DNA of 24,204 nucleotides from Didymodactylos carnosus (taxonomy: Eukaryota > Rotifera > Eurotatoria > Philodinida > Philodinidae): contig CAJNOQ010002468.1 of assembly GCA_905250885.1 (NCBI GenBank), positions 1 to 24,204 on the forward strand, read 5' to 3'. Positions 1 through 9,680 of this stretch are shown one piece after another. The notes below the pieces were generated by a model. That model did no database searches, was not told the origin of the DNA, and saw only the letters and a list, made by a program, of their open reading frames with translations. The position numbers were made by a program, and so were the translations under genes. How positions within the stretch are numbered: the stretch's first letter is position 1; each line of letters starts with the position of its first letter.

Positions 1-90
1 TGATCGAGATATAATTTCAAACTATATCCCGTTCGGGGTATAGAAAAATTTTTGCTGCAAAAAATGATATCCCAATCGGGATATGTCTCC
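1..90. repeat. Two tandem short hairpins
   Basis: Two short imperfect palindromes lie next to each other. The first (22-43) has arms reading CTATATCCC and its near-complement; the second (67-85) has arms ATATCCC/GGGATAT around AATC. They share the core ATATCCCnnnCGGG. The position at the window edge prevents me from seeing whether they are the end of a larger element. No gene is visible here. Confidence 0.45.
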
Positions 91-159
91 ACACTGCCAG
101 GGACACCTAAAAGTGAATACAGTTGATGTTTTAGCCAATTTACTCCTATAAATAAGAGA

Positions 160-925
160 GGATGTAACTAGCGTTTAGTATAGAAAAATAGCTCTTGAAG
201 AACCCTACAATACGTCTTCCAGCTCTCTACGATATTTATTCATGGAGCGGCATTCAATATATAGGAGGCCGTATGGGCGTAACTTCATGTTTTTTCCGTT
301 AGTTTTGCTGCTATGGAGCCTTCAACAAATTGAATGCCGCTCTATGAATAAATATTGTAGAGAACTGGAAGACGTCTCATTTTCTTCAGAAATATTTGCT
401 CTACATGGCAGACGTATTTGCAAAGGATTTTCAGATTAACTCGGGTCCTGATTTTCTGAGATTTTGGTTTTCTAGAGACCTCTATATCAGGAGTTTTAAT
501 GGAACGCCTGTGTACATCACCTGAGATCGGAAATTCTTTCAGCTGTTCAAATCTTTTTCCAAATTTGTTCTAGCTGCTATGGTCGACGATAAAAATGAAA
601 ACTAATGGTGGCGAAGAATTTTTGGACCCGCTGTGGGATTAAGTGGCGAACTATTTAATGCACGAAAGCCGCTGTGAAGCTTCATTAAATTTCCTATTAA
701 CAAATGTTGTAGAGCTTCTCAAGGCGCATCGAATGATGCATGAATGATTAGAGATCCTCTTTAGCTTCATAGAGAAAAGTGATCAAGAGTTCCTTTGGCA
801 TAGCCACGACCCATGGAAAAGCCTAGAGACTCATAAAACCTGCTGCCAGGCTTCGTTAAGTTTCCTATTAACAGATATTGCAGAGCTTTTCCAGAGCTAT
901 TTTTCTATACTAAAGACTAGTTGCA
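160..925. repeat. Composite foldback repeat
   Basis: This gene-free stretch is built from related pieces. Bases 160-212 recur inverted at about 873-925, sharing the core TTTAGTATAGAAAAATAGCT. Inside it, 212-260 pairs with 329-375 (CGTCTTCCAG plus a TATTTATTCAT core), giving a hairpin with arms of about 46 bases. A diverged direct repeat is seen at 679-720 and 850-891 (both contain TTTCCTATTAACA). The layout suggests a decayed foldback or MITE-like element. The open frame at 242-439 runs through the hairpin and is unlikely to be a gene. Confidence 0.6.
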
Positions 926-1420
926 TCCTCTGCGACTGAATATTGGACATCCAATATTTCAGCAACCCAATCTGCAGAGATCTCTTATACAGTCTACTAC
1001 AATGTTAAACTTCTTTGAACTCCCCTGCTTGCGGCAACTATGCTTGGAATGAGTGTTCAACATGACACTGCAAACTGAAAATTTTCGACTTATTATATGT
1101 TTTTGTTCTTCTTTTCATGTATTAGATTTTCAGCGTTTTCACTCACTCTCATTGTACAACTGCCCTCCTGCCTCTCCAATGAGCGAGATGACCATCACAA
1201 TTCGAATCTACAATCAGAATTTTGCGAGTCAAAGTATACTTCGAAGAACGCTCAAAGTTCGGGCCACTCATATACCAGTTGACATCCTTATTGATACTAC
1301 CAGCAAAGTGTTTTGCATGGAAATACCCACAGTTCGTAGCTGACAACCGTGGAGGTGCCAGGAGCCCTTCCGATATAATTATTATCGTATTATAACTGGG
1401 GGCTGGACCATTAAACGTAT
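926..1420. other. Gene-free stretch, nothing recognised
   Basis: Overlapping short open frames occur on both strands around 1050-1346, but none has a recognisable domain, good splice context or a preferred frame. I see no gene or repeat that I can support here. The GGGGCTGG at 1395-1402 next to the following palindrome could be a transposon end. Confidence 0.3.
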
Positions 1421-1518
1421 CCGTTACCCCGTTACTCCAATAACGGTAACGTTTTGCGTTACCGTTACTAGTAAAGGTAACGGTTCAAGCGTTACCGTTA
1501 TTGTAACGGATAACGGTT
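1421..1518. repeat. GTTACCGTTA palindromic cluster
   Basis: A dense cluster of the palindromic word TAACGGTAACG and its complement CGTTACCGTTA. The centre left pair is perfect (TAACGGTAACG, loop TTTTG, CGTTACCGTTA), and the outer edges GTATCCGTTA and TAACGGATAAC also pair. The whole block folds on itself and looks like the remains of a small inverted-repeat element, possibly hAT-related given the adjoining GGGCTGG. No coding potential. Confidence 0.55.
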
Positions 1519-2376
1519 AAATCAAATGAATAACTTTCAATTTGCTTAAATAAATATTTGCGTAAATTCTGAGTTAGAACATTAATTGCGAGCTTATTCT
1601 TATATATAATTCATAATTGTTTTAATACTATCAAGACATATGAATCTCAATTTTGAGCATATTTTTCAAAGGCGAGTTATAGGTTTTCCCAAAATTCATG
1701 GGTATTCCAGGTGTTGTCCATTTTCCTCAGTTCAAGAGCACTTGTATAGGATATTCGGAATCAGTATGAAAGTATGAAAACGGCATCGATTAATGTAAAT
1801 ATGAAGTATTTCTTAACAGAAAATGTTTTGATCCAGTGTAATGCGACGGTTTCAGCGAAATAGCAGTTTTGACTTGGCACATAGACATGTGGAAAAGAAC
1901 ACATAAGAAAACCTATAACAGAGAGTAACCTAAATAAAAGAGTGCTTAGAGGCTTTTGTGCACCTTTTCTAGCACATATCCACGTGCCAAGTCAAAATTG
2001 CTCACAACATTCCGAATGGAATGATTCTTCTGGCTAAAGCGTAACCCCCACTGGTGAAGTCGGTTGAACTCTGATTTGGGATGTAGGTCCAAAAAAATGT
2101 TCTCGAGCTGATGCTCCTGTTCAGGATATAGTAACAAACGTTATGCTTGTCACAATTCAGTGTTTGATTTAGGTTTAATTTTACTCCTGTGTGGTGGAGA
2201 GACTCGTACACGAAGTGGATGTACATCTGTCACACTCATTAGTGACTCTGTTCATGTATTATCGAACCTTGTCAGGTGTCGGGTTGTCACAGCGCGATTT
2301 GTCGCTGTTGTTAGAGCTAAGTTCAAGCAGCATATCCTTTTTAAAACGCATCTGGGCGGTCAGTGTCTCATATTGG
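1519..2376. other. AT-rich stretch with one small hairpin
   Basis: The only structure I can support is an inverted repeat: AGCAGTTTTGACTTGGCAC at 1863-1881 pairs with GTGCCAAGTCAAAATTGCT at 1983-2001. Open frames on the minus strand at 1946-2226 flank or cross this hairpin and show no recognisable domain. They may be downstream pieces of the coding relic at 2377-2503, but I cannot show this. Confidence 0.4.
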
Positions 2377-2503
2377 GGATTTCATTAAGTGGATACAGTT
2401 CTTCTAAAGTGAGTAGTTCGGCCGCAATTCTTTTGCCACATAAGTAACTATCGTCATCAGATGTAGCATCTAAGGTGTAGCGACAATGAGGACAAAACAA
2501 AAT
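2260..2503 (-). pseudogene. Unrecognised decayed coding relic
   Basis: Read on the minus strand, about 2377-2503 is an open frame with protein-like composition, including a CPHCRY motif that could be half of a zinc-binding knuckle and an acidic SDDDSY run. It hits a TGA, but a second frame continues the protein-like reading (start QYETLTAQMRFKKDML) to a TAA near 2260. A frame change between two plausible coding stretches is what a decayed gene or transposon would show. I do not recognise the family. It could also be chance, since no start codon or splice site fixes its limits. Confidence 0.25.
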
Positions 2504-3820
2504 ATATTGTTAAAAGCAGGGCAACGCGCTATATTTAAAAACAATTCTTTAATTTTAGTTGTCACAGCTATGAAGTCACTTGTCGAAGAGAATATGAATG
2601 ATGAACACAAAACGTTAGAAAACGATAAAATGATAACGTCGATTTTTTTCGGTTTCAGTTCCGAACGGGTACCCGTACCGCAGTGGCTGGAGTGAACTAT
2701 TCAACGCCACGATGCAGTAAACAAATATTCATGTGATAATCTGATTTTTCGATTCTCTGTCTTCGACAGAAGTAGGGACCATATCAGAGAAGCTTTGAAT
2801 GAATAAAAAATTTCAGTCTATACATCATATTGAAAGGATAAGGTACTACCAAATTCAAGCCTTTCGAGAAATTGGTTGATAATTATGAAGCAAGGCATCT
2901 GCACCGTCACCACAGATTATGAAAAAGCGGAGTCGTGTGCCAGAGATCACATTTTGCAACTGATCGGGCTCAAATTCTCACCATAGATAGCCTGTAGGAC
3001 GCGACGAATTTCGTCTGTATCGACAGAACAAAAGAGAAAACGTTTTTAAAAGTTTTCGTGCGTCTCCAGGAAGTAATGAAAAATTCATTCAGCTGGTGGA
3101 GCAATGTCCATTCTCTAGTCCTCCCTCACGCATGTCAAACTTGAAATCTCAAAATTTCAACGCTCTCGTTCATAAGAGTTTCAGCGGTTCTCAGAAAACC
3201 TCGAATTTGGTCGCATCTCATCTTTTGATATGCTCTAAGGAATGAAAGTCCTTATTCAACCAGAGCTTTTCTGATTTCATGCCGAATCTCTGTCGAGGAC
3301 AGAAAGTCGAAAAACATGTTCTGACATCTTTTCCAGATGGATTTTTGACGATTTCGAACGCTAAAGCAGGTTTTGAAACGCGAATCTTTTTTTAGATGTT
3401 CTGTCGAATGATGCATGGTAACAGAAAATTAGACACGAAATGGCAATGGGTGAATATATCTTCTCAAAATTCCATGTTTGATGATCGACAAAGTTAGAAA
3501 TGGCCTATTTTGAGAAGGTGAAGTTCAAAAATCGTGAAACTTGGGATCTAGAGCTTTCTCGAGATGCTCTGTTGAGTGAATATAATAAAAGCGATATCTA
3601 ATTTTTGGCAATTTCCAGTGTGTTCCTGATGCACATTTTTGGTACAAATTTTCCATCGCGAACTAGCATATATTTATTTTGTCTCAAGCTCGTTTGTCTT
3701 GTTATGTACGGCATATTAAACAGAAAGGGACTGTCAGGGGTTATTGTAACGCTGCGTCGATGAAAAAACTCTACAAATATCAATACAAAGTCATGAGAGT
3801 GTCATCGCTACCAACGAGTA
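2504..3820. other. Gene-free stretch before the LIM gene
   Basis: No convincing gene. The 69-codon frame at 2486-2695 has no domain. GGGTACCC near 2667 is a perfect short palindrome. Repeated CTGTCG/CGACAG words occur at 2758-2770, 3018-3027 and 3290-3305 without forming a clear repeat. A short minus-strand frame ending near 2964 reads like protein (VDTDEIRRVLQAIYGENL) but is only about 25 codons long. The end of this stretch is the 3' flank of the LIM gene. Confidence 0.3.
3673..3678 (-). terminator. Possible poly(A) signal of LIM gene
   Basis: TTTATT on the plus strand reads AATAAA on the minus strand, about 150 bases downstream of the LIM gene stop. It is the nearest canonical signal, so it is a reasonable 3' end, but in AT-rich DNA such hexamers occur by chance. 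Confidence 0.35.
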
Positions 3821-3824
3821 GAGA

Positions 3825-4397
3825 TCAAACGTGACATGTGGTACACACAACACCAACTTTGTCCTTGAAAATGCTTTCATTGCTAGCGATCGGTCGGTGA
3901 CATTTTACACAAGCAAAGCATTCAGTATGATAGTTGTTGCCATTGAATATGGTATACTTGCCAGTGAGCGGTTTCGAACATTTGAAACAGCGAGGTGCAA
4001 AGTTCTCAGCATGACAAGCGCCACAATGAGGTTTTGAATTATCCATATGCAATTCTTTCTCATCTGCCAGTGCCTTCTTACACTCTCCGCAACGAAAGCA
4101 ATCCGTATGATAACTGTTGTTGGCAAATGTGATTATGCCGCCTTTTACAATAGGTTCATTACACACTTGGCATCGTTTTGCTTGAGCTGCAGTACACTCT
4201 GAACATCGTGGTTTGCCTTTGGCAGTAAGTGACAGACTCGATTCTGAAGCACCCAAGTGCTTCTTGCAAACGGCACAATTGAAACAATCACTGTGATAGA
4301 ATCGATTATTGAATGTAATTCGGCTTTGATTCGTGAGAACGATAGGGCGATTGCATTCGGCGCAAATGTTTGAGGAGGATTCAGTACCAGCCGAGAC
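3825..4397 (-). CDS. Triple LIM-domain protein, final exon
   Basis: The last exon of a LIM protein encodes 190 residues and ends in TGA. Upstream it is bounded by TAG in frame that coincides with a good acceptor (TTATTCTGTAG), so the reading begins with a phase-0 exon and at least one 5' exon is missing. Three complete LIM domains follow each other: ligands C12, C15, H35, C38, C41, C44, C65, C68; then C76, C79, H97, C100, C103, C106, C125, C128; then C137, C140, H157, C160, C163, C166, C185, C188. All 24 zinc ligands are present, and the protein ends two residues after the last. LIM domains bind zinc and act as protein-protein adaptors, often at actin structures or in transcription complexes. 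There is no homeodomain, kinase or PET segment in this exon, so an adaptor of the FHL/PINCH/paxillin type is plausible; subfamily not decided. Starts proposed inside the exon (at a TTG, 4256) would cut LIM1 in half. Confidence 0.92.
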   Translation of the reverse strand, partial: VSAGTESSSNICAECNRPIVLTNQSRITFNNRFYHSDCFNCAVCKKHLGASESSLSLTAKGKPRCSECTAAQAKRCQVCNEPIVKGGIITFANNSYHTDCFRCGECKKALADEKELHMDNSKPHCGACHAENFAPRCFKCSKPLTGKYTIFNGNNYHTECFACVKCHRPIASNESIFKDKVGVVCTTCHV

Positions 4398-4403
4398 CTA
4401 CAG
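4398..4403 (-). other. 3' splice site of the LIM exon
   Basis: On the minus strand CTGTAG ends a pyrimidine-rich stretch and is followed directly by the open LIM frame; its TAG is an in-frame stop, so splicing here is required. I could not place the matching donor or the first exon in the 4404-5200 interval. Confidence 0.75.
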
Positions 4404-4933
4404 AATAAGGAATAAAGTTTAGAGACTTTAGAAGGGATGGACAAATGGTGCTTTTTGTGAGCGAATAAGGACTGTAATTCGAAGGAAAAATAGTTGAAAA
4501 ATTCATTGTCTAATTGATGATAAAGTTTTAAAGAATCACTTCAGCTCAGCTTTGCAGAAAGCGTTTTCTGAAGCATTTCAAGAGATAGGCTAAGTTTTCA
4601 TTTACTGTACAGCATTAGAAGGTGCACAGAGTGTAGGGGCCTTTTTCTATGAAGCTTTTTAAAATCTTTGCACTGTGAGCGGCTAGGCAAAAGAACAACT
4701 GAACACTTCTTGCAAGTAGTCTAGCTCCACATAGTTAGATATGCTCATAGAGTCATTACGGGATACCTGTTTCGATCTCTTCAGACAAGAAATGTGACGC
4801 GTTATTTATTCTACTACCTTTTGCTAATGAGTTTGTTATAAATTCTGTCTTTGTTTATACTTTTAAGTGCTGCAGCAGCACTATGAAAAGCGGTTTTTGA
4901 AAACTCGTCGCAAACCATTATCCAAGCTCCGAG
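4404..4933. other. Intron or 5' flank of LIM gene
   Basis: Holds the unseen intron and perhaps the first exon of the LIM gene. I see no further LIM motif on the minus strand and no repeat. A TTG-initiated minus-strand frame overlapping 4145-4444 is a shadow of the LIM exon. Confidence 0.35.
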
Positions 4934-5197
4934 TTGTTTATTTTCCCTTTTTTTAACCAAACTGTCACTCATACATTCAAGTCTATCGGTGACAAACGTC
5001 GTTCGATAATTGCTCGCGCCATTGCCACGTGTTTAGAGATAGTCATTCCAACAAAACTCTTAGCGAGAAGTGATTACTTTAGCACTGGCGGTATTTGCTT
5101 GAACTCTGGCCACGTCAGAAGACGGCTGAATGCTGATCTTCGTGCTACTATTCCACGGCGGTGGCGAATTTTTCTGTGCCATGTAATTTCAATCTAA
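4934..5197 (+). pseudogene. Tc1/mariner-like transposase fragment
   Basis: An 87-codon frame in a locally more GC-rich patch. Residues from about 20 onward read as the second helix-turn-helix of Tc1-type transposases: DKRRSIIARAI, then a spacer, then HVRRRLNADLRATIPRRW, which matches the family pattern of a recognition helix followed by VRRRLN..GLRAR.PRR. The preceding residues and all of the DDE/D catalytic domain are missing. A foldback repeat starts 120 bases downstream. A dead fragment of a cut-and-paste transposon is the best reading; the match is from memory of the family pattern, so a chance frame is possible. Confidence 0.4.
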
Positions 5198-5316
5198 AAT
5201 AGGATTCGACGTGTTGTTGCTTGCCTGTTTAGGTTAAATAGGTAACGGGAGAAAAATTCGAGTCAATCTTTGTCTCTTCTCATACTCTTCATGTGTTTGC
5301 CTTGAAGGAGTAGCGT

Positions 5317-5723
5317 ACTGTCTAAAAAAGAAAGGTTTGTGTACGAAATCTAAAAGGATATAGAGAAGTGTAACTATTTCTAAGGTACAATACGAAACCG
5401 TTTTAAGTACACTGAAACGATTGATCAGTGAGTACATTTGCTTATTTCGTTATGCTTTTTCCTTGCGATAAATCGAAAATTACAGAAGTTTCGGGCATTT
5501 TTTCGGCTCAGTTTTCGCCTCCGTATACTGTGAAAGCACACCTAAGCTGCTGAAATGGTCCACGTGCTCAGAAAAAATAAATTTAAGAAAAAAAGTGCTG
5601 GAATTTATGCACTTAAACGGGTTCGTACCGTACCTTTTCTTCTACGAAACCTAAAAGGGTTTAAAAATGATTTCACTTCTCTATAGCCTTTTAGCTTTCG
5701 TACATAAACCTTTTTTTTACAGA
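5317..5723. repeat. Foldback element of about 405 bases
   Basis: The left end (AAAGGTTTGTGTACGAAA, then CTAAAAGG.TATAGAGAAGTG) recurs inverted at the right end (AAAGGTTTATGTACGAAA in reverse). The outer 60 bases pair well and the inner parts pair weakly (CGAAAC and TTTAAGT words on both sides). Ends read ACTGT/ACAGAGT. No open frame spans it. It is best described as a MITE-like hairpin element. Confidence 0.7.
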
Positions 5724-5773
5724 GTATGTGGTAGTGAGTCGTTCCTCTTCTTCTCTTCTATTGTTGATACACA

Positions 5774-5929
5774 AGTCAATTTACCAAAAAACGTTTCGTT
5801 CTTGAGATAAATCGTTTTTAATGCCTTTCTTCGAAAGTATTAGTGCTGTTTCTGCACACTGACATACTTTTGAAGCAAAACATTACAACGATTTATCTCG
5901 GGAAGAAACGTTTTTGGATAAACCGACTG
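5774..5929. repeat. Foldback element of about 156 bases
   Basis: A near-complete palindrome. The left arm contains GAGATAAATCGTTTTTAATG and the right arm its diverged complement; outer sequences GTCAATTTACC and GGATAAACCGAC pair, and pairing runs to the centre at GCTGTTTCTGCAC. Arms are about 75-80% complementary by eye. No coding sequence. Confidence 0.7.
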
Positions 5930-6700
5930 CCTTCTGAGGATTTTCCTAGAAAAATACTTCTTTTAAAATACGATTTTCTATTTATCAAAGAAAGTTGAAG
6001 CTTCTTCTTGAATGCATTGCACAAAACCCTGAAGCGTAGTTAGAAATACCGAAAAGCATCTTAAAGAATTTCAGTGTTGTGCAGAACTTCATCTTCTACA
6101 CGTTCTCTCAAAGGCACCACCTCAGAAAAATGCGTCTCAGCTGAGATAAACACGATTTTCTGTTTAACAAAGAAAATCGTTTACGACGATCGTATACGGC
6201 TAGACATAAAAGAGCGCAGTATCCTTGTAGAAGCTCAGGAAAAATAAAGGTATTCTTGCTTTCAATTCTGTATCTGAAAAACAGATCAGCAAAAAATAAA
6301 AATAAACAATCACTAGCATAGGACATCAGCAGGCTTTCTCAAATAAGGGGGGCTGAAAGGTCTTTCTCTCTCATAGGAAAAGCTTTAACGGAGAAACGGA
6401 TGGGGGTTTATAACTGTTTTAAGACTGCGTCATCACTGCGTTTCGTGTAGTTGGAAATACAAAAAACTTCCAAAATACGGTTTTTGGTATTTGAAACTAC
6501 GCTTCTGGATTTTGTGCAATTGATAAAATCGGTTTCCTTTTTCCATTTTTTAATGTGAAAACCTCTTTCATATTCACCTACACTCTTAAATAATACATGA
6601 AGTTAAGCGATCATTGGAGAAAAAATACGTACGGTAATTCAGCATCGAATGAAATTAAAAACGAAGAACAATGTGAAAAGACACCAGAATACCATGCGAT
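5930..6700. repeat. Diverged inverted repeat region
   Basis: TGCACAAAACCCTGAAGCGTAGTT near 6016-6039 recurs inverted near 6499-6521 (AACTACGCTTCTGGATTTTG on the plus strand), and flanking words (GAAATACC, CGATTTT) also match. CGATTTTCTRTTTAHCAAAGAAA occurs twice in direct orientation near 5981 and 6151. Between them I see no gene; the minus-strand frame at 6108-6326 has no domain. Confidence 0.5.
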
Positions 6701-7245
6701 AGAACTAACTAAAAATCGATCATGCATGACTGCGTATATAGGCACATAAACAATGAAAGCAAGGAAAAGATCACACCATAGGCACAATACACGTGATAAT
6801 AAATAAATAATAATAAATAATAATATAATGATAGGATAACAAAAAGACAGAATGGACTGGGACGAAAAGATGACACATCAGCAGAGAGAGAGAGACGGAA
6901 ACAGTGTTCTGTTGAATGGAAAAAATATGTCAATAAGTTGGCCCATGGCCAATAACTTCACAGCACTGAAGGAGAAAAAAGAAGCTTCTTCTATCTAAAT
7001 CCAGCAGCATCTCTCATAGTCTAAAGTAAATAAGTTTCATAAATAAATAAAAAATAACGACGACGGACGTTAGTGAGGAAGAAAGGGGACGACCGACTCG
7101 ATAATTTTCTGTCACTTTTTTGTTCTCCCTTGTTCATTCCGCTTAAATATAGAGGGAAGGGACAAATGCATCGAGTAGCAATCAATGTGATGTACTTCTC
7201 AGATCAGTATTCAGTGTTGTACTCAGGATCGAAAATAACGGGAGG
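6701..7245. repeat. AT-rich stretch with simple repeats
   Basis: A simple AAATAAT/AATA tract runs at about 6797-6828, with GAGAGAGAGA at 6885-6895 and AATAAATAAAT near 7035-7052. The frame at 6709-6933 on the minus strand is low-complexity hydrophobic sequence produced by the AT tract. The perfect palindrome TTGGCCCATGGCCAA spans 6938-6952. No gene seen. Confidence 0.5.
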
Positions 7246-7394
7246 ATGCGCATCTCTCGAATAATTGAAAAAGGTATTGTTATTTTATCTATTATTCCTC
7301 GCACAAAACTTTTTTTTATCAATTTCCCACTACCTCAGACGGAATATCGCAGTTCCACTAAAAAGATTTTCATTAAAAGGAAGTTCATTAAAAT

Positions 7395-7850
7395 TTCGGA
7401 ATGGCTATTGACACCACCAGGGGTATCAGCAATGGCTATTGACACCACCATCAGAGGTGTCATGAAGGGCTATGGACACCTCCAACGTCCAGTGCATGAA
7501 ATAAAGCTAGCACCGGTCAGGTATTTCTGTATTTCTTATCTGATGAGAGGATAGAGAAAATGCTAAGAAGCGCTCTGTCTTTTTCATAGTAGTAGCGTGG
7601 TTACTATATATATATAGTGCGTACTTGCAGTCATCTGACAAAGAAAAGAAAGAATTTAGGCAATTAACCGTATACATTTGACACTGTCCTGTAAATTGAA
7701 CATCTTTAATAGTAAAAAGGCTGTTCTTTAATATTCGGCGCAACTGTAATCCATTCAAGAATGGTTCAGCTTCGGTCTTCACACTAAGCCCTGGAGGTGC
7801 CAATAGCCATTGCTGACACCTCATGGTGATGTCAATAGACTCACCCTTAA
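7395..7850. repeat. Inverted cluster of a 30-base repeat
   Basis: GGCTATTGACACCACCA occurs at about 7402 and again 34 bases later, with related words (GGTGTCATGAAGGGCTATGG) following, and the unit reappears inverted at 7790-7845. Translated, both orientations give the same peptide pattern: SEWLLTPPGVS on plus near 7405 and QQWLLAPPGLS on minus near 7800. The minus-strand 143-codon frame 7507-7938 contains one copy and has no other recognisable domain; the plus frame 7246-7554 contains another. Repetition in both orientations favours a non-coding repeat with incidental frames, though a small repeat protein cannot be excluded. Confidence 0.5.
7600..7618. repeat. TA microsatellite
   Basis: A short run of alternating TA lies inside the preceding repeat cluster. 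No other feature. Confidence 0.6.
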
Positions 7851-7938
7851 AATTATTAGTGGAAACTTGTGCCATCAAAAACTCTAGGTCACAGCCATTT
7901 CGTAGGAGATATTTTAATGAAAGTATCGGGACTCTCAT

Positions 7939-8460
7939 TAAAAAACAACGTTTTAATGGAAGCTTTTTTAATTAACGTCACCCAATCCTCTCACAGAAGG
8001 AAGTTCTGTTTTACATTCCCCTAATATTTGTCTTCTATTTGGGACTCTGGTTGTACTATATCCGTTGACTTGTAGATAAATACATTTTATTGCTACAGAG
8101 ACAATCACTGCTGGATTTATTACTTTCAAAATTCGAGTTGAGTGATTTCAAAACCGATTGGGTATTTTAGGAAAAATGAAATACCCATCGATTTATCTGG
8201 ATTATATCATACAACTTACGAAAAGTTTTAAAGATTAATAGAAAACATCTCAGTTAATCGAGACGGCTTTGCGAAATTAAACTAACAAATATCTGTGCGG
8301 TTCAGAGAGTTAAAGCATTACGCTGAACTATTTGTAGAATCTACTAAAAGCCTATTTGAGATTTCTGTAATCAAACGAGCGCCGAGAGCTATAGGAAGCT
8401 TTAAAATACTATCTGATGCTAAGTGGTGGTACGTCACGAATCTTCAGATACTGAGTCATG
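7939..8460. other. Gene-free AT-rich stretch
   Basis: No open frame of interest. One small hairpin is present (GATTGGGTATTTT at 8155-8167 with AAATACCCATCGAT at 8179-8192). Nothing else that I can support. Confidence 0.4.
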
Positions 8461-8468
8461 CTAAGAAG
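8461..8468. repeat. Left target site duplication CTAAGAAG
   Basis: Matches 9222-9229 exactly and abuts the left end of the hAT element. The site before insertion would have been a single CTAAGAAG. Confidence 0.88.
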
Positions 8469-9221
8469 TAGGCATGCACCGAGACGAGACGCCTCGACAC
8501 TGTAGTCTCGAGTCTCGATATGACTGGAATTTTTTTGGAGCTACTCTTATTACTTGTGTAGATCTTCTCATTAGCTAAGAAAATCGAGCAACCTGTTTTG
8601 TGTTGCAGAAATTTTTCTGATTTTAATAAGATCGGTGAAGGAAGACTTTTCTTCAGTTGTTGTGTGTGTCGTTTTACATAGCCGTGAACTGGACTAAAGC
8701 TGAATTCGCTGAAGATAACTCCGTAAGATCTAACTTTTCTAGCTTTCTTAAAGATATTCTCTTCTCTACAAATTCGATATTTCGGAAAATCGAATGCATT
8801 TTCTGTACAATATAAAATCTGTGTTTTTTATTTACTGTAAAATGCTCAACAATTCTATACTAGTCCGAATAATTACGACGATAGTGATATGCTCTTTCAT
8901 TTGATTTTAACTAAATTATTCTGGGGAAATTAAAATAATTAACGCTTAGTTAGCTAACTTTATATGCTGCATGAAGTTTTCACTTCTAGTGATTAAAAGT
9001 ATCAAAAAAGTTACCATACAAAATATCTACTCCAAAAAATATGTCTTTCGACATTACGTCCATTACATATTCACCAGAGAATCTTCTATACAGAACAAAA
9101 AAAATAGTCTCGAGACGTCTCGAGTCTCGGAAAGTTTCGATACCGGTACTTTTATAATGAGACTTTCGAGACTCGAGACTAAAGTTTCGGGTATCGAGTA
9201 CCCCGTCTCGGTGCATCCCTA
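8469..9221. mobile_element. Non-autonomous hAT transposon
   Basis: The element has terminal inverted repeats TAGGCATGCACCGAGACG (left, 8469-8486) and TAGGGATGCACCGAGACG (right, read inward from 9221), 17 of 18 matching. It is flanked by the 8-base duplication CTAAGAAG on both sides (8461-8468 and 9222-9229). An 8-base duplication and YARNG-type ends are hallmarks of the hAT superfamily. Next to each end are clusters of TCTCGAG/CGAGACT words, typical of subterminal transposase-binding repeats. The interior of about 550 bases is AT-rich and has no transposase frame, so it must have been moved by an enzyme from elsewhere. The intact duplication and near-identical ends indicate fairly recent insertion. 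Confidence 0.9.
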
Positions 9222-9229
9222 CTAAGAAG
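9222..9229. repeat. Right target site duplication CTAAGAAG
   Basis: Exact copy of 8461-8468, directly after the right end of the hAT element. Confidence 0.88.
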
Positions 9230-9680
9230 AAAAAAAATCGCCTTTTCTTCCTTGCCCTCCCGCCACTTGATTAGTGATCGTTTTCGTTTTATGGCCACAC
9301 TACACCCCTTAGTATCCTTAGTCTATTTTGAGAGGCATTTTTTTTTATCATTTTCTTTAATCCCAAGATCTCAAGACACAGAAAATAAGTCTAATGTCTA
9401 TGTGAATTAGTAGAACAATCGCAAGAATTCCAGAATCCCATACGCGCAGAAAATAATTGGTATATTATGTTTTTCACTTCGCTGCGAGGTGGCTGTATAC
9501 TAAACTATCACCTAAACTACTCAACTAATCTGACGCATCATTTTTCCTGTATTTTCGTTTTAGAGATTATCTGAGATGAATAGGACTGAAAATACTTTAA
9601 AGGTATGTTTGAAAAAGTTGAATTTTTCGCAGGAAAACCATTGAAAATGTCCTGCTTTCACTCCAAATCGGTAAAAACCT
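9230..9680. other. Gene-free stretch before retroelement relic
   Basis: No feature can be supported. The last 100 bases may be the eroded catalytic part of the reverse transcriptase whose thumb is recognisable from 9681, as short protein-like frames change phase here, but no palm motif such as YxDD is visible. Confidence 0.3.

Noticed and set aside
242..439. 65-codon frame with hydrophobic start resembling a secreted peptide
   Set aside because: It spans both arms and the loop of the 212-375 hairpin, so its composition comes from the repeat.
3825..4256. LIM gene beginning at 4256
   Set aside because: The proposed start is a TTG inside LIM1; the frame continues upstream through all LIM1 ligands to an acceptor at 4398.
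3831..4444. Other frames overlapping the LIM exon on both strands
   Set aside because: They are shadows of the LIM exon; only the 3825-4397 frame has zinc-ligand spacing.
6709..6933. 74-codon hydrophobic frame as a membrane protein
   Set aside because: It is the translation of an AT simple-repeat tract and has no start context or domain.
8971..9225. Overlapping frames of 84 and 76 codons at 8971-9225
   Set aside because: They run through the subterminal repeats and right end of the hAT element; no transposase motif.
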